This document shows positions 47,566 through 59,699 of a DNA stretch of 64,000 nucleotides, one piece after another (position 1 is the first letter of the stretch; each line of letters starts with the position of its first letter). Position numbers and translations under genes: made by a program. Origin of the DNA: Impatiens glandulifera. Lineage: Eukaryota; Streptophyta; Magnoliopsida; Ericales; Balsaminaceae. The stretch lies in the NCBI RefSeq assembly GCF_907164915.1, contig NC_061866.1, forward strand, positions 29,281,905 through 29,345,904. Reading direction: 5' to 3'. The notes beneath the pieces were generated by a model. It was given only the letters and a program-made list of their open reading frames with translations. It ran no database searches and was not told where the DNA came from.

Positions 47566-50500
47566 GTAAAGGAGACAATGTGAAGTCTGAGTGTATTAAT
47601 ATATATTCTAATGAATCATGGTAGTGTTGTTTGGCATTGAGAGTTGTTATGCATGTATGCTTTCTAAAGTTATGTTGTAAGAAAAACAATTATCTATTTA
47701 AGTTTGTTGATTATAATTATATAACTAGCCATTTCTAATATAAATTTAACATTAATCTAAATCTAGATTGAAAAAAAAAAACTGAAATTCATCTCCTTTG
47801 ACATGTTAGTCAATTAAAAGTGACAAGATTTTGATACTTGTCATGAGTTAATTAATATAACAAATCAATTTTTTTAAATTATATATCATAATACGACAAA
47901 ACATGCACAATCGAAAACCTTATTATTTTTCATAATACAGTATAAGGATGGGTAAGATGTACTCTAAAAGCTTATAATTAAAACATGACTTCATCAAAAT
48001 GTTGTATTAGTGTTACTTACCCTATTCATCTTCTTCTAGTTCATATTGCATGGTTGAATATTAAAAGAACATTTTTTATTAATAAGAAATATATCCTACT
48101 AAGACAACTTGTTAAGGTAAAATATATATGAACACAAAGAGCGATGATGTCAATAAGACAAGACAACAACTTTGTAAGATACATGTCCTCTATGGAAAGA
48201 TCCATCATTTTGGCTAAGTAATCAAGTTGAAAAAGTAATCAAAAAATTAAATACAAACAACCTATTCAAAATAACTAATAATGAGAAAAATTTATAAGCA
48301 ACCAAATAACAAATAATAAGACTCCAAACAAGCAAAAATAATTAGTACTATGAATAATTAGGTGATTTATAAGAAAACAAAATACACAAAAAAAACAAAC
48401 TAACGACAAACCGTACAATGGTACTTAGAAACCATTTTCTCATCCTCATTAGAAACGCTTTAAATGAAAATGGAATGTCATAATTGTTAGTGTCATATTA
48501 ATTCTCTTTAATTAAAAACATATTTAAGTAATTATTTTCTCAATCCTCGCCATTTTAAATTGAGGCTAGGTTTCTAGATAATGCTATATTTTTCACCCCA
48601 TATCAAAATTGAACGGAATGTACAAAATAACATACAAATTCTTGAGTTGTAATAAACCACTAACATTGAAAAAATTGATATTAAAAATAGATTTTGTTTA
48701 GCCAAAACTCCTAGGGCCACATGTCAACGTCTTCAAATCATCCAAAAGCATGCCCAAATTGTTTTATAAAATTTATTCTCAATATTTCAATTTAACTAAT
48801 TGATACCATTTATTTTTCTACTGTGGTGTTTCAGATTTTCAAAAAAAAATTGGCTGCTTATTTTAATCCTCAAATTTCAACTTAATTTAATTGCTTCAAA
48901 AATAATTTAATCAGGTTCCATGATTTCTCTAACTTCTAAGGTTGTCTAGGACATGATTCTAACTTTATACATCATCATTTCTAACAAATATTCACCTTGA
49001 TCATAAGTGAAAGAGCTTATCTATCATCTATCTTGGTGTTCATCACAAGAGAAATTTAATTCTCTTTGAAATCCAAACATCCCATCATGTCCATACTTTC
49101 ATATGTTGTATGGGCTTTAACTTATGGAATTCTTCACCAATTATAAGTTCATCAGATACTCTTTTCAACCATTTCCCTCCTATACAACTCTCCAAGAGTA
49201 AGACACACAACCAGAAAGAGTTTGAATAATTTGTAAATTAAATTTTCTAACTTGTTTTGATTCCTTAAGCATAAACACATACCTTGATCTCCTCTTTGTC
49301 AACAACCTTGCATGATTTGTCCACAAACCCAACCAAACAAAGTCGCGGTTCCTGGATCCTCAATTTCTCAACTCCACCTTTGTAATCATATATAGTCTCT
49401 CTTTGTGTCATTATCGGATTTGACATGAATCTTGTTTTCATCCTCAATGAGTATTGGCCTATTCCAAGCCATCACAAACAATAAGGAACAAGTTACAGTT
49501 GCATCTTTCTTCATTCTTTGGGTAGTCTCCATTTAACACCTTGAAGTGGACTACCAGTGAAATAGACACTCCCTTGCAATGGGACATGGAGAATCTATAA
49601 ACATCTCTTAATTAACTTGTAGATCATTTGGTTTCCCAACTTGAATGAAGACTCTACATATATCTTTCTTTATTTTCATTCCAAACAACACTTCTTGATT
49701 TCTCCAACTTCTTTATATCAATCTTCTTTTTAAGCATATACATGAGTTCCCAAATAGTTTTCATGTCCTTGCAAGCAAGTGGATAATTTTCATAGAGCAA
49801 CAACAAGATTTTGTGTTCACCACTTCCAACTTTTAAAAGGGTCTCACCTTCAATCTATTTGGAAAACATTCAACAATCAATACATCACTTGAATGAATTT
49901 CCTACCATAAATCTATGGTAACTTTTGTATACCGCCTAAATGATCATCTTTCTAATGCAAATACTATTCAAAATAAAAAATTGTGAAATGATGAAAACAA
50001 AAAGAATAATACATTCCAATCATATTGTATCTAATCATATTACAATCCAATCATATTTATTTTTTAAATTACTACCATATAAATTTTATGAAGGATTGAT
50101 TGATACTCATCAATAAGATCAATTTATTCGAGTTAGTGCATGCATATGACAAAATATACCTTACAAAGTTCTAAAATGTTCCTTTTTTGTTTTTATTGGA
50201 GATTAATATCATTATTAACTTTCTTGTTTATTTGATGATTTGTAAATCCATCTAGAAAGTTTGAAGACAATTACTAACACGGATATTATTACAAAAATAG
50301 TTGCACGAAAACCATATATATATTTGACAATTTAAACAAGATTAAAAGAAAATTCATCATCACAATTATGTTGTTCGTGTCTTATTTGTTTTAGGTATAG
50401 GGTTTCTTAACATTATTTTTTAGAAACACATCATTTCAATTTGTCTCACTCTCTTTAATTAATTACTTCACATTTACCAACTATTTTAAATTTAACTTGA

Positions 50501-51940
50501 AAGTTAAGAGGACGAGATAACAATAACGAAGAACATGATAATACTAACTAGTAGATTCATATTTACCTAATGAATTTTTTTGTGTGTAGAAACAAATCTT
50601 CTCATTAACTCTCAGTTTCAGTATACTTAAAAAACATTCTCCTCAACTATCAAACTTATATTTTCATTGGCTCAATAAAAACAACACATGAAAACAAATA
50701 AATGTTAAACCCCGGTGTAAAAATAGCAATGAGATGAAACTATATATACATAACTTTTATTATTAGAACCTAAATTCTTAAATGTTAAACTTATCTAATA
50801 TACGACATAAGTGACATTGACACACCTCTTGACTCGTGATAGATCTTCAACCAGAGGTTCTGCAACAATCTCAACTTCATTTTCTGAAATAATTTCATAA
50901 GGAACATTTTTTTATCTTCCACTCTTCACCCCCAAGTTATATCATAATATAAACATCATTTTGCCTAAACATATAAGATTTTTTTGCATAACTTATATGT
51001 TGTATATAGAAACGTCCCAAAATAAAACATCAATCTATCAAGAAAATCAAGCATATATTCAGCCAGTGTATGCAAAATGATGTTTATATTATGGACCAGT
51101 CATTACCTCTTTTTGAATCCCCATGAACAAGTCTTGTTCTGTAGTGCTTAAATTCTCCCTACTACAAATCAACATACTGCATATATACCTATTTATTACA
51201 ATATAATATATACTAGCTTAAACAAGTGTGGATTAAAAAAACTGAACAATGGAGAGAAGGTAAGGTTATTAATTAATTATTTCTTATGGATGATAGAATA
51301 ATTGAATATATTGTCCTTAATTAACTCATAGTTCAAGTGTTTCTTTTTTTTATCAATTTGGATACATCAAAAAAATTAAATATATAATCTTGTCAACTGA
51401 AGATTTTATTAACGAAATGACTGAATAGTTATATTCTAATACAAGTAAAACCTAACTGGCTAAGAATGTAGTGAAATAGGCCATGCTGAAATTTGAAGGC
51501 AAATATTAATGTATATTCTAGAGAATCATGTTAGTGCCTTGTTTGACTTATACATTCATTTATTATGGTTAGTGTCATATATGGTTTCTAGATGTAAGTT
51601 ATGTAGTAAAAAGGAGAGTCAAAGTTGAAAACAATTCTCCCATCAAATCTATTTATTATAATTGTATATTGATTTTGAATTATTTTTTTTATTATAATTG
51701 TATATTGATTTTGAATTATTTTTTTGTGACAGGTTTTAACATAAATATTAATGTTATGTTAGTGTATTTGCCCTTTGTATCAACACCAACTGAATCATTA
51801 ACTAAACCATTTCAAATATCAGGAGGACGAAATTATGGTCATGTTGGATGGTTGGATATTAAAAGTATCTTAATTTATAATAAAGATATTAACATGTTCA
51901 TTGATTTGTTTGTGTCTTGATCTCACCTCCTCCTTTTCCC

Positions 51941-52640
51941 TTATCCTATTAAGCTCACTCTCACTATATTTCCAGACTTTCCTGAATGAGTCGTTCCATC
52001 TGCATCCACTGGAGTGAATTGACTATCCTCAGAATCACCTGAACTTTCAGCATTTGTGTCCATTCCAACATTGAACACTGTCGCACCGGTAGCTATAATG
52101 TCGCCGAATAATCTTTCAAAAATATTTTCAATACTACCAAACTTAAACTTATTAAGTTTGACATTATCATATTCAACACAAAATAATAAGCAAATTTAAT
52201 ATTAGTTTAACAAATATTAAAATATGTAAAAATAGTCTAACTAGTTTTTATATATGGACTAATAATTATTATTATTATATTATTATGAAAATGAACCAAG
52301 AATAGTACTTACCTTAATATTCTTTCCACTATGAGTTTGGAGCTATTATGGTATTTGTTGATCATCCCAACTCATGCATTTAAGTTTAGAATTGTGTTTT
52401 AGAAATTCAATCTCTCAATACCTTGTTTTCTCTAAATGCCACTTGTTTTTAAAGATTTTGTGCTAATGATAGACACTCAAATGAGTCCACAAACCCTCAC
52501 TCAAGTTATTATAACCAATGGATGAAGGACTCTTATCACTGAAATTTTCTTTTAGCTTCACCTCATCACATAGTTGTAAAAACATCTCAGTTCTTTCTTT
52601 ATTGGATTTTCAATCCATAGGAGTGATGCGAACTCGAAAT
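51941..52640 (-). pseudogene. Myb/SANT-like domain gene relic (PIF/Harbinger-associated type)
   Basis: Minus-strand 52166-51941 is an open C-terminal frame (FGSIENIFERLFGDIIATGA, then GDSEDSQFTPVDADG). Upstream, 52630-52313 reads LCDEVKLKENFSDK, KNKWHLEKTRY and CMSWDDQ, which resembles the plant Myb/SANT-like domain found with Harbinger-type transposons. Several in-frame stops occur. A GTAAGT donor falls at 52312. No clear acceptor precedes the second part. Such proteins bind DNA, but this copy is broken. The family call is tentative. Confidence 0.5.
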
Positions 52641-54699
52641 TTAAATTGTTGTTCCTTGGCATTCTAATATATTTGAATTGATAATAAAAAAAAGACTGAA
52701 GAAATAAAATTGATAAAAATTCGGATTGAGACTGAACAACAATTACCTAGACCAATGAGCAACTTAAAAAACCCAGACATAAAATGTATAATATGTTTAA
52801 AATTTGTGGTACTGGATAAAGTTGAATTCAAAGTGGAGATAAAAGAAAAAGATATATGATAAACTTACCTTAACACTGCAGATGAAGATGTCGCCTAAGA
52901 GCATATCTGATGGATCCAAATTAAAGGCAGAGTTCATTTAAGTCTACTTATTAAGATAAGTTAAAGTATATGAGTTTTACTTGAACACAGAGTAATATAT
53001 CCAACATGAGATAACAAACTTTGCAATATGATACATGCTAATTAGGGAAGTATCTACCATTTTGTCTACAGAATAATGCTTAGAAAACACCAAAATATCA
53101 AATATAAACAACAGATCTAAACCAATTACCAACAATGTGAAAAACAAGAATAATGGGCATCAATCTAAAATTTAATACAATTTGGCTTCCTCTTGTAAAT
53201 AGTTTCCTCTTTGTAATTTTGACAATATTTCAATTAATAGATAATTTCATAAAAGAAAATGATGAGTAAAACATAATAAAATAGATTGCCACCAAATAAA
53301 TATCTACCACAGTATTGCCTTCTAATTAATTATTAGTCTCCCCACTCCTTTTTCAATGTGATCAAAGATATTTCACTACAAAAAAAGGGAAATAATATCA
53401 ATATTTTAATGTTAAAAAAAATGTAAGTCATTTTACAAAGAAAAAATCCAAAAATATATAATTGATATTCTCAAAAAGCAATCTATTCCAATTAGTGTAT
53501 ATATAATTATAATACATACATCAAAGATTTAAAATTTCATATATTACTTTCTTGTTTCACTAACACAACCCATCTCATGTGCACTTGAAAACTTAGAAGA
53601 TAGATAATAACACTATCAGAGTTAGAATTTTCTTATGTTGTATTGTTTCTGTTTTAAGGGAGTCTTTAAGATAAACAAAGTGTTTGAGGATGAAAGATTG
53701 ATATATTTTTATATTTAATATAAATTTGTGATTGAATTATAAAATTTCATTTTTATACTATGAAAACTTTTTCATCAACTTTTTATATTTTGTACGGGAC
53801 AATTTTACTCATTTTTTGAATTACTTTTCTGCTTTCCTTTGAAGATATTTGTTCATAAGTCATTTTTTCCTTTGAAGATGCTTGTACATAATCAACTACT
53901 TAGGCTATGCAAATCCATATATGGAATGCTTGTTTTTGCAACATTTTGCAATTACATGTGGTGTTTCAACTTTTAATACCGAAAAAATTAATACAGCATG
54001 ATACAGGTATCAAAATTATAGGTAAGAAATCGGTACGAGTTTTCCAAAATTTCGGCATACCACGATACAAAAATAATATCTATAATATATATATATATAT
54101 AAACTAGTGAAATTAAAAATAACTAAATCATAATTTCTATTATAACAAAGTCTAAAAAGTCTTCAACTCAATGTATTTGTTCTCTCTATAATAGTATATT
54201 AGGAGATTCATTTTTTATTCTCCAAATAAATTTGAGGCTGAGTATTTATTATCTCTAGGATCGATATGCCGGGATTTCAGCAGTATCAGTATAACCTTTA
54301 CGATATACTATATGCCATACCAACCCACATCTATAATCGACCAGTTTAACACAAAATTAAATTAACATACTCGCATCACACAAAATCAAAATGAACTTCA
54401 ATTTTTTAGGACAAAAGAATTTAGTCAATGTCTTTTTACTAATTTATTGTGAATTGTAGATGGTATGTAATTATTTATACCTCCAATGGTTCTCATAAAC
54501 AAAAACCCTTCGATGAACAATTTTTAACAGGTACACTAACATATATCTGGAGAAGGGCAATTATAGGCTACCAAAAAAGTTCACCATAAAATTACACAAA
54601 GGTGAAATGAATATTCAATGAAACTCTATACGAGCCCCACAAAGAGACAAGACGCAAACCAACCCATTATTGACACAAACCTCCTCAAAGTCATATTAG
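52641..54699. repeat. Partial copy F and AT-rich spacer
   Basis: 52930-53170 and part of 53200-53650 are diverged matches to 42890-43060 and other units (AAGTATCTACCATTTTGTCT, then ACAGAATAATG). A CACTACAAAAAAAGGG word at 53374 has no partner. About 53975-54335 contains GGTATC / CGGTACGAG / CGATATACTATATGCCATAC segments with a terminal ACCAACCCACAT resembling 27142-27165, possibly a MITE remnant. No gene seen. Confidence 0.45.
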
Positions 54700-57009
54700 T
54701 TAAGATGATTTCTTGCAGTGTTGCTCAAGCCAGTCCATTGTAACACTCTTTGGTCTCTCCAGAGCCAACCCTAGAGCCCGGTCCCATATTAGCTAAAAAG
54801 AACAATATTAAACGAATTAGTAAGGTCCAGTTCAAAAAACAAAGTGAAGAAGCAAATAACCAAAAATAGAAATATGTACGTACCTGTGAACAGATGCCAA
54901 TGGACCTCGACACACCGAAAAGAACAGTGTAATATCTGCAAAAGATATTTGATCAGCTTATTCCACTTTAATGCTTGTACAAATATATGTGGATGCTAGA
55001 TAAATAGTGTTTGGAATTGAAATATACCTCGCTTCAGTTAAACCGTAATAGTTCAACAATACACCACTGTGGGCATCAACATTTGGCCAAGGGTTTTTTA
55101 CCTACAAGATCATCTCATAAATAACATGCATAAGATGAGCCTATTAGGAAACTAATATTGTGACACGATCTATGTCTCAATCACAATTTCATTGGATCAT
55201 TGAAGTAAAAGCTGAAATTCGTTTTTGGATGGTGATCCAATAATTTTCTAGGTGTGATTTTTTTCCTTCTATTGGTATAAAAGTCATGATCCAAATAAAT
55301 TTCATTTGTAGATCACTGTGATTAACAAACATAACTGTGAAAATATTGTCAATTTCAATTGGATGTTTAGAGTGTTTCCCTACTTGAGGCGTTTTCAAAA
55401 AAATAACTATAAATTGCATTCTCCTTGTAATAGTTTATTATCTTCAAGCAAGGTTTTTTCTTAATTAAGTAGAACTAGCATGACACCCCACATGATCCCC
55501 GCTTCCGGTATGGTTTGTTATTATATATAGCAAGGGAGGGAGATATGAATATTTTCTGTTTTTAAGTGCTTGGGTAATTTACCGGAGTGTAGAAACTATA
55601 GTTGTCTGGTTATGTGAGATTTTGATGCAGAATTAAATCTATAACCAAAAGCACAAAAGGTGAAGTCATTAGACATATAGGAGTTACCTTGCCAAGCTCT
55701 GTGAGAATAGGGGGCGCTACATCAAAAAGCTTGGAAACCTTTAGTTGAAAAAAAATCTCAGTGAGTTCATGAGAAACTTCAAATATTATAAGCATTCAGG
55801 TTAATATTAATATAGTTCAAAAAGTAATAACCAGTTGGAAAAGTGGATCATTGGGTAAGTGTTTTTGCGCAAACTCCCTCTGGCATAAATATCTTGGGTC
55901 TGTATTACGCAGAACTCCGTGTCCAAATCCAGGAACAACCTAAATATTTGGCAAGCACAAACTAACCATTAGAACTCAAATCCATCAGTTTAAACCTGTT
56001 AAAACATTTATTTACGGAAACTGTTGCAAGAAAATCCCAAGTCAGTTTAGACAGAGAAAGTTAAAAATGATTGTTGGATTGTCAAGAAGAAAGCCCACAA
56101 AAATGAATGGAAAACTCATCAAATGTAGGATCATCATCAATTTAAAAAGCCTTTGAAGGGTGAAAGAAATTAGGATAGGCATGAGAATGTGGACCACAAT
56201 GCATTAGCTTGGTTTTCTGATAAAGATGTTAATGAGCCTATTTGTAACTGATGATTGGTGATCTCATTAGAAGATCATCCCAAGTTAGAATTGAAAGTGA
56301 TTCTTTTTTTGGTATAAAGATTTATTTGGATGATTAATTTTTCATGATCCATAAAAATTATTTTTTTGATGATGATCCAAATAATAGTGTTAATTCTTTT
56401 ATTCATTTGGTATAGAGATTTTTTCTCATGATGATGAGATTATTCTTTATCACGATGAGATTTGTCTTTTTTTATCATGATCCGATTATCTTTAAGATAA
56501 TTGTAATTTTCATAAAAATAGATTTTTCTTATCATGATCAAGATGAAAAAGGATTGGTAACAAAATCCAAAACATCTATTTTCATACCTTTCCACTATTC
56601 AGTGTCTTCCAGACATAATCTTTCAATTGATCTTTGGTAATGTTCTCCCCGCACTCATCTACCACAGATTTGATCCAGAGCAAGACTTCCTGAAAATAAA
56701 ATATTAGATGAAGGAGAAAAAAAATATCCACATCTCTTTTCCCTATGCACAGACAGGACAAAAGATGGGAAACTGTCCAGACTTTTACAAGCCTGGATAA
56801 TAACTACATATTGAAACCAAGCAGCATTTCATCCAGAATGCAAATAGTCCAACTCTCCCCATGTAATATTTATGAAACAAAAGCATGACATTGCAGGACA
56901 GTGGGGTTATCGCTTTCATTTTATGTTGAGGTTCTGTATACATTTAAGAAAAATGAAAAGCATTTAGCATCAGTTAATGTAACACATCATGTTTATGTTG
57001 GGGGGATTG

Positions 57010-57190
57010 TGACGTCCCACAACGATAAATCACATCAAATATTGACTCCGTATAAGTGTGAGACTAATGGGTATAGTTATATTTATCGGTATCTTTTAGG
57101 GCTTGGGTTGTGGTGGTCCAGTTGTTTAAGGCATCTATAGACTATATCCTCACAAGCGTCGCAGACCCTGGGTCTGGGTATTACAAGCTC
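57010..57190 (+). mobile_element. Possible tRNA-derived SINE in a citrate synthase intron
   Basis: GGTGGTCCAGTTGTTTAAGG (about 57110) resembles the A-box region of a Leu/Ser tRNA, and CCTGGGTCTGGGTATTAC (about 57165) a degenerate B box. Upstream is ACGTCCCACAACGATAAATC, similar to the TCCCACATCG element of plant small RNA promoters. The ends are not defined. It could equally be another repeat. Confidence 0.35.
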
Positions 57191-58214
57191 AAACTGAATA
57201 TTATGACACATGAAAAATATTATGCACCATAAAGGGCCATTGAAATTTCTAACATATTTATGCCTAACTTTTACTTATTATGGTATTCCTATCATGGTTA
57301 GCAGTGCCACTTATCTAGAATGGTATACAGAGTAAATCAATCTTTAATATGATTGGCAACAAGAGAGAAGGCATGTCACTGCAAGAGCTAGATAGATTAC
57401 TTCAGAGATCAGTCTAATAGTGACTTCAAGTTTCATAGTATCAATATGCTAAATCAAATAAACAAATGCTAGGTAAAGATCCAAGATCTGCTTAAGTAAC
57501 TATAAGACGTCGTTAATCACATATAAAAATCGATTTCACCTTTTGTAATGACCAAATTTGCATAAAGAAAAAAGATCATGATCAAGTTTTAATAACTGGT
57601 TTTCTTATAAATGTCCATCTTCCTGATTGGATCAAGCAAAAGGGAACCCCCCCCCCCAAAAAAAAAAAAACATAAAGTTCCAGTTCTGTCATGATCAACT
57701 TACGTCAAACAGAATTTGGAAGTTCAACCAACACCATGATGTAGACAGTACTCCTGATGATTATTTTTTTAATTTAAAAGGACGAAGTTATTTTCATTAA
57801 TCCACAATTAATATGAATATCAAAAGAATCATGGTGAAACATTCAAAAAATAAATTCAAGTACAAGTCATGACATGAGTTGTCATTAGTCTATCTGAAAA
57901 AATACAACAGTTTTACTGGAACTATCCATCCTTTAACTGATAAAATGAAGGTTTAGTTGAACTGAATTGTTCCTCGGATACTGTTAAAATGAAAGCCAAG
58001 TCATCTTATATTGATTAAAAAATGCTTCTCTAAAGCTCACGTTAATCCAGGTGCAATGCACATTGAAACGATAGCTAAAAATATTCAGATTAAAAGCCAC
58101 AGGGAAACAGCTAAAAGAATGACATACCTGATTCGCCAACCCATGAAGAGGTCCAGCCAAACCATTCAGTGCAGCAGCAAATGAAAGGTAATGATCTGAA
58201 AGGGCACTAGCAAC

Positions 58215-59371
58215 CTGAATAAAAAGGAGCAAACAAAGGGATAATAATCATGAGCACCCACTGAATCAATGCTATCATAAATATAACTGACAGGAACAAA
58301 TAAAAAGACAAATATATATATATTGGGTTTTTGAGCATTTGATTATTTATGTCTTGATTAATTTTTGCCAACAGATGGCACAACTTGTAAGGTCAATGCG
58401 ACTTTCGCGCTGACTTGGATCAATGAATAAAATTTTGCTTATAAAAGAATATTATATATATGTATACATAAATCAGGGTAGATTACAAAATAAAAACGTG
58501 TTTGCAACTTTTTGTTTCAACTAATGCAAATTTTATATATATGTATACATAAGTTGGTCACAAGGATTTACAATTCACTCAAAGAATCCTATTAATTGAG
58601 CTATGTCAATAAGAGCTTCTGCTGCAAATGAGAACTCAAGTATGTTCAGAAGTTCACATAGCAGAGTAGCCAATCAACTACAAAAGCTAAATATCTGACA
58701 TAGTGCTGAAATAAGCCCATCATGTGCATCATGGTTTTTTATCAACCAGTAAAAATTCAGATAAACCAATTCTCCAATCACTCGACTTTCTGAGATATAC
58801 TTCAAGTGTGTGACGAAACCCTTCAATGACACTTAAGTTAAATGCTAGAAAGTTCATGTTAATAGCTCAACTCTTCTTGACTATTTATATAGCAAAACCA
58901 TTCGCTTAAGGTAACATTAAAACATCAGCGATAACCCTTTCACAATAGAGTTTCTCTAAGCAATTTTTGATGTTTTTCGCTCCCAAAGCAAATCCATCCT
59001 TTTTCTCTATTGGGAGACAAGGTAAGTTTGCAGAAATTTATATTTTTCCTATTCATTAGCAAGCTAACTACAGAAAAGTCTTGTATGGTTTGCTAGGAGA
59101 CTTTCTTTTCTTCCTATAATTCACTCACTTTCTAATGTGTTCTCATTTACTTCTTTTATGTTTTATTGTCCTATAAATACCCATATAATGTTCTCTTATA
59201 AAGCATCACAAAATAAGGAATAAACTAAGAACTATTTGTTCTCTCTTCTATCATTTAGAAACCTTCATATCTCAATCCCAATGAGCAACCAAATTTCTAG
59301 ATTTTTAAAGTAGAGATAAAATTCTTGTGAGATAGAATTATTAAAGGGAAAATAGTGGAACAAAAAATCAC
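58215..59371. other. Intron-like region where citrate synthase exons are missing
   Basis: I searched the minus strand for the exons expected between VP and GHL of citrate synthase and found none. The sequence is AT-rich, with two copies of ATATATGTATACATAA (about 58455 and 58536). Confidence 0.6.
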
Positions 59372-59520
59372 CCGGAACAGCAGCCCGGCTACTTAATTCA
59401 CTGGATAATGCATCCACTTGTGCTTACTGACATGCATAAAATGACTCAATATGCCATTCAGATATAGTTAACAGGAAGTTATACAAAATGCTAAAAGAAC
59501 ACACCTTTCCAGTTAAGAGT

Positions 59521-59699
59521 TTCTAGGGTTTTTCCCATGGCCGCGGCCCGCGGTAACCATACACAGCTATTGACGAATTTCTAGGGTTTAGCCCATGGCC
59601 GCCGTAAATTTTAGTACTACATAAGAGAACAATAGCCCATTTATTCATTATTTCTCCTACCCTACCCTACCCTAGATTACCCTCACTTTCTCTCACTAG
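59521..59699 (+). promoter_or_regulatory. Truncated promoter of EBS-like gene C
   Basis: Only the last one to two units of the promoter minisatellite remain, with TAGGGTTT at 59524 and 59582 and CCCATGGCCGC twice. Everything upstream is citrate synthase DNA, so any more distant promoter element of unit B is absent. The leader (59600-59699) matches unit B. Confidence 0.6.

Larger units (their letters stand above)
45836..52250 (+). repeat. Unit B, complete copy of the segmental duplication
   Basis: Left boundary next to the hAT fragment; right boundary about 52250. It contains an upstream part similar to 37120-37420, the promoter minisatellite, the EBS-like gene (46511-47565) and about 4.7 kb downstream. 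It is nearly identical to unit C from 46355 onward (60722 onward corresponds to 47566 onward) and to unit A from 49271. It lacks both CACTA-1 and the MITE, so it preserves both empty sites (51554-51556 and around 51597). From 47566 to 51940 no intact gene is visible, only unassigned minus-strand coding-like relics (e.g. 49447-49265). Confidence 0.92.
54700..59520 (-). pseudogene. Citrate synthase (mitochondrial type), 5' truncated and missing middle exons
   Basis: Minus-strand exons: 58214-58128 ([20 protein letters not shown]), 56689-56588 (EVLLWIKSVVDECGENITKD), 55939-55832 ([20 protein letters not shown]), 55738-55688 (VSKLFDVAPPILTELGK), 55101-55028 ([20 protein letters not shown]), 54935-54884 (YYTVLFGVSRSIGICSQ) and 54792-54700 (LIWDRALGLALERPKSVTMD, ending CKKSS). 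All splice in phase. Catalytic His, His and Asp lie in [16 protein letters not shown] and NVDAHSG. Upstream, only AQVDALSSELSSRAAVP (about 59426-59372, entry frame disturbed) and LLTGK (59519-59505) remain. Exons for about 115 residues between them and 58214 are absent. At 59520 the gene is cut by unit C, so no start, presequence or N-terminal domain exists. It would have made citrate from oxaloacetate and acetyl-CoA. Confidence 0.9.

Noticed and set aside
53374..53390. CACTACAAAAAAAGGG, like a CACTA terminus
   Set aside because: No inverted partner or 3-bp duplication was found to the right, and the similarity to the CACTA-1 end stops after 13 bases.
57646..57671. C-run followed by A-run as a retroelement tail
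   Set aside because: Homopolymer runs only; no element body with matching target duplication was found beside them.
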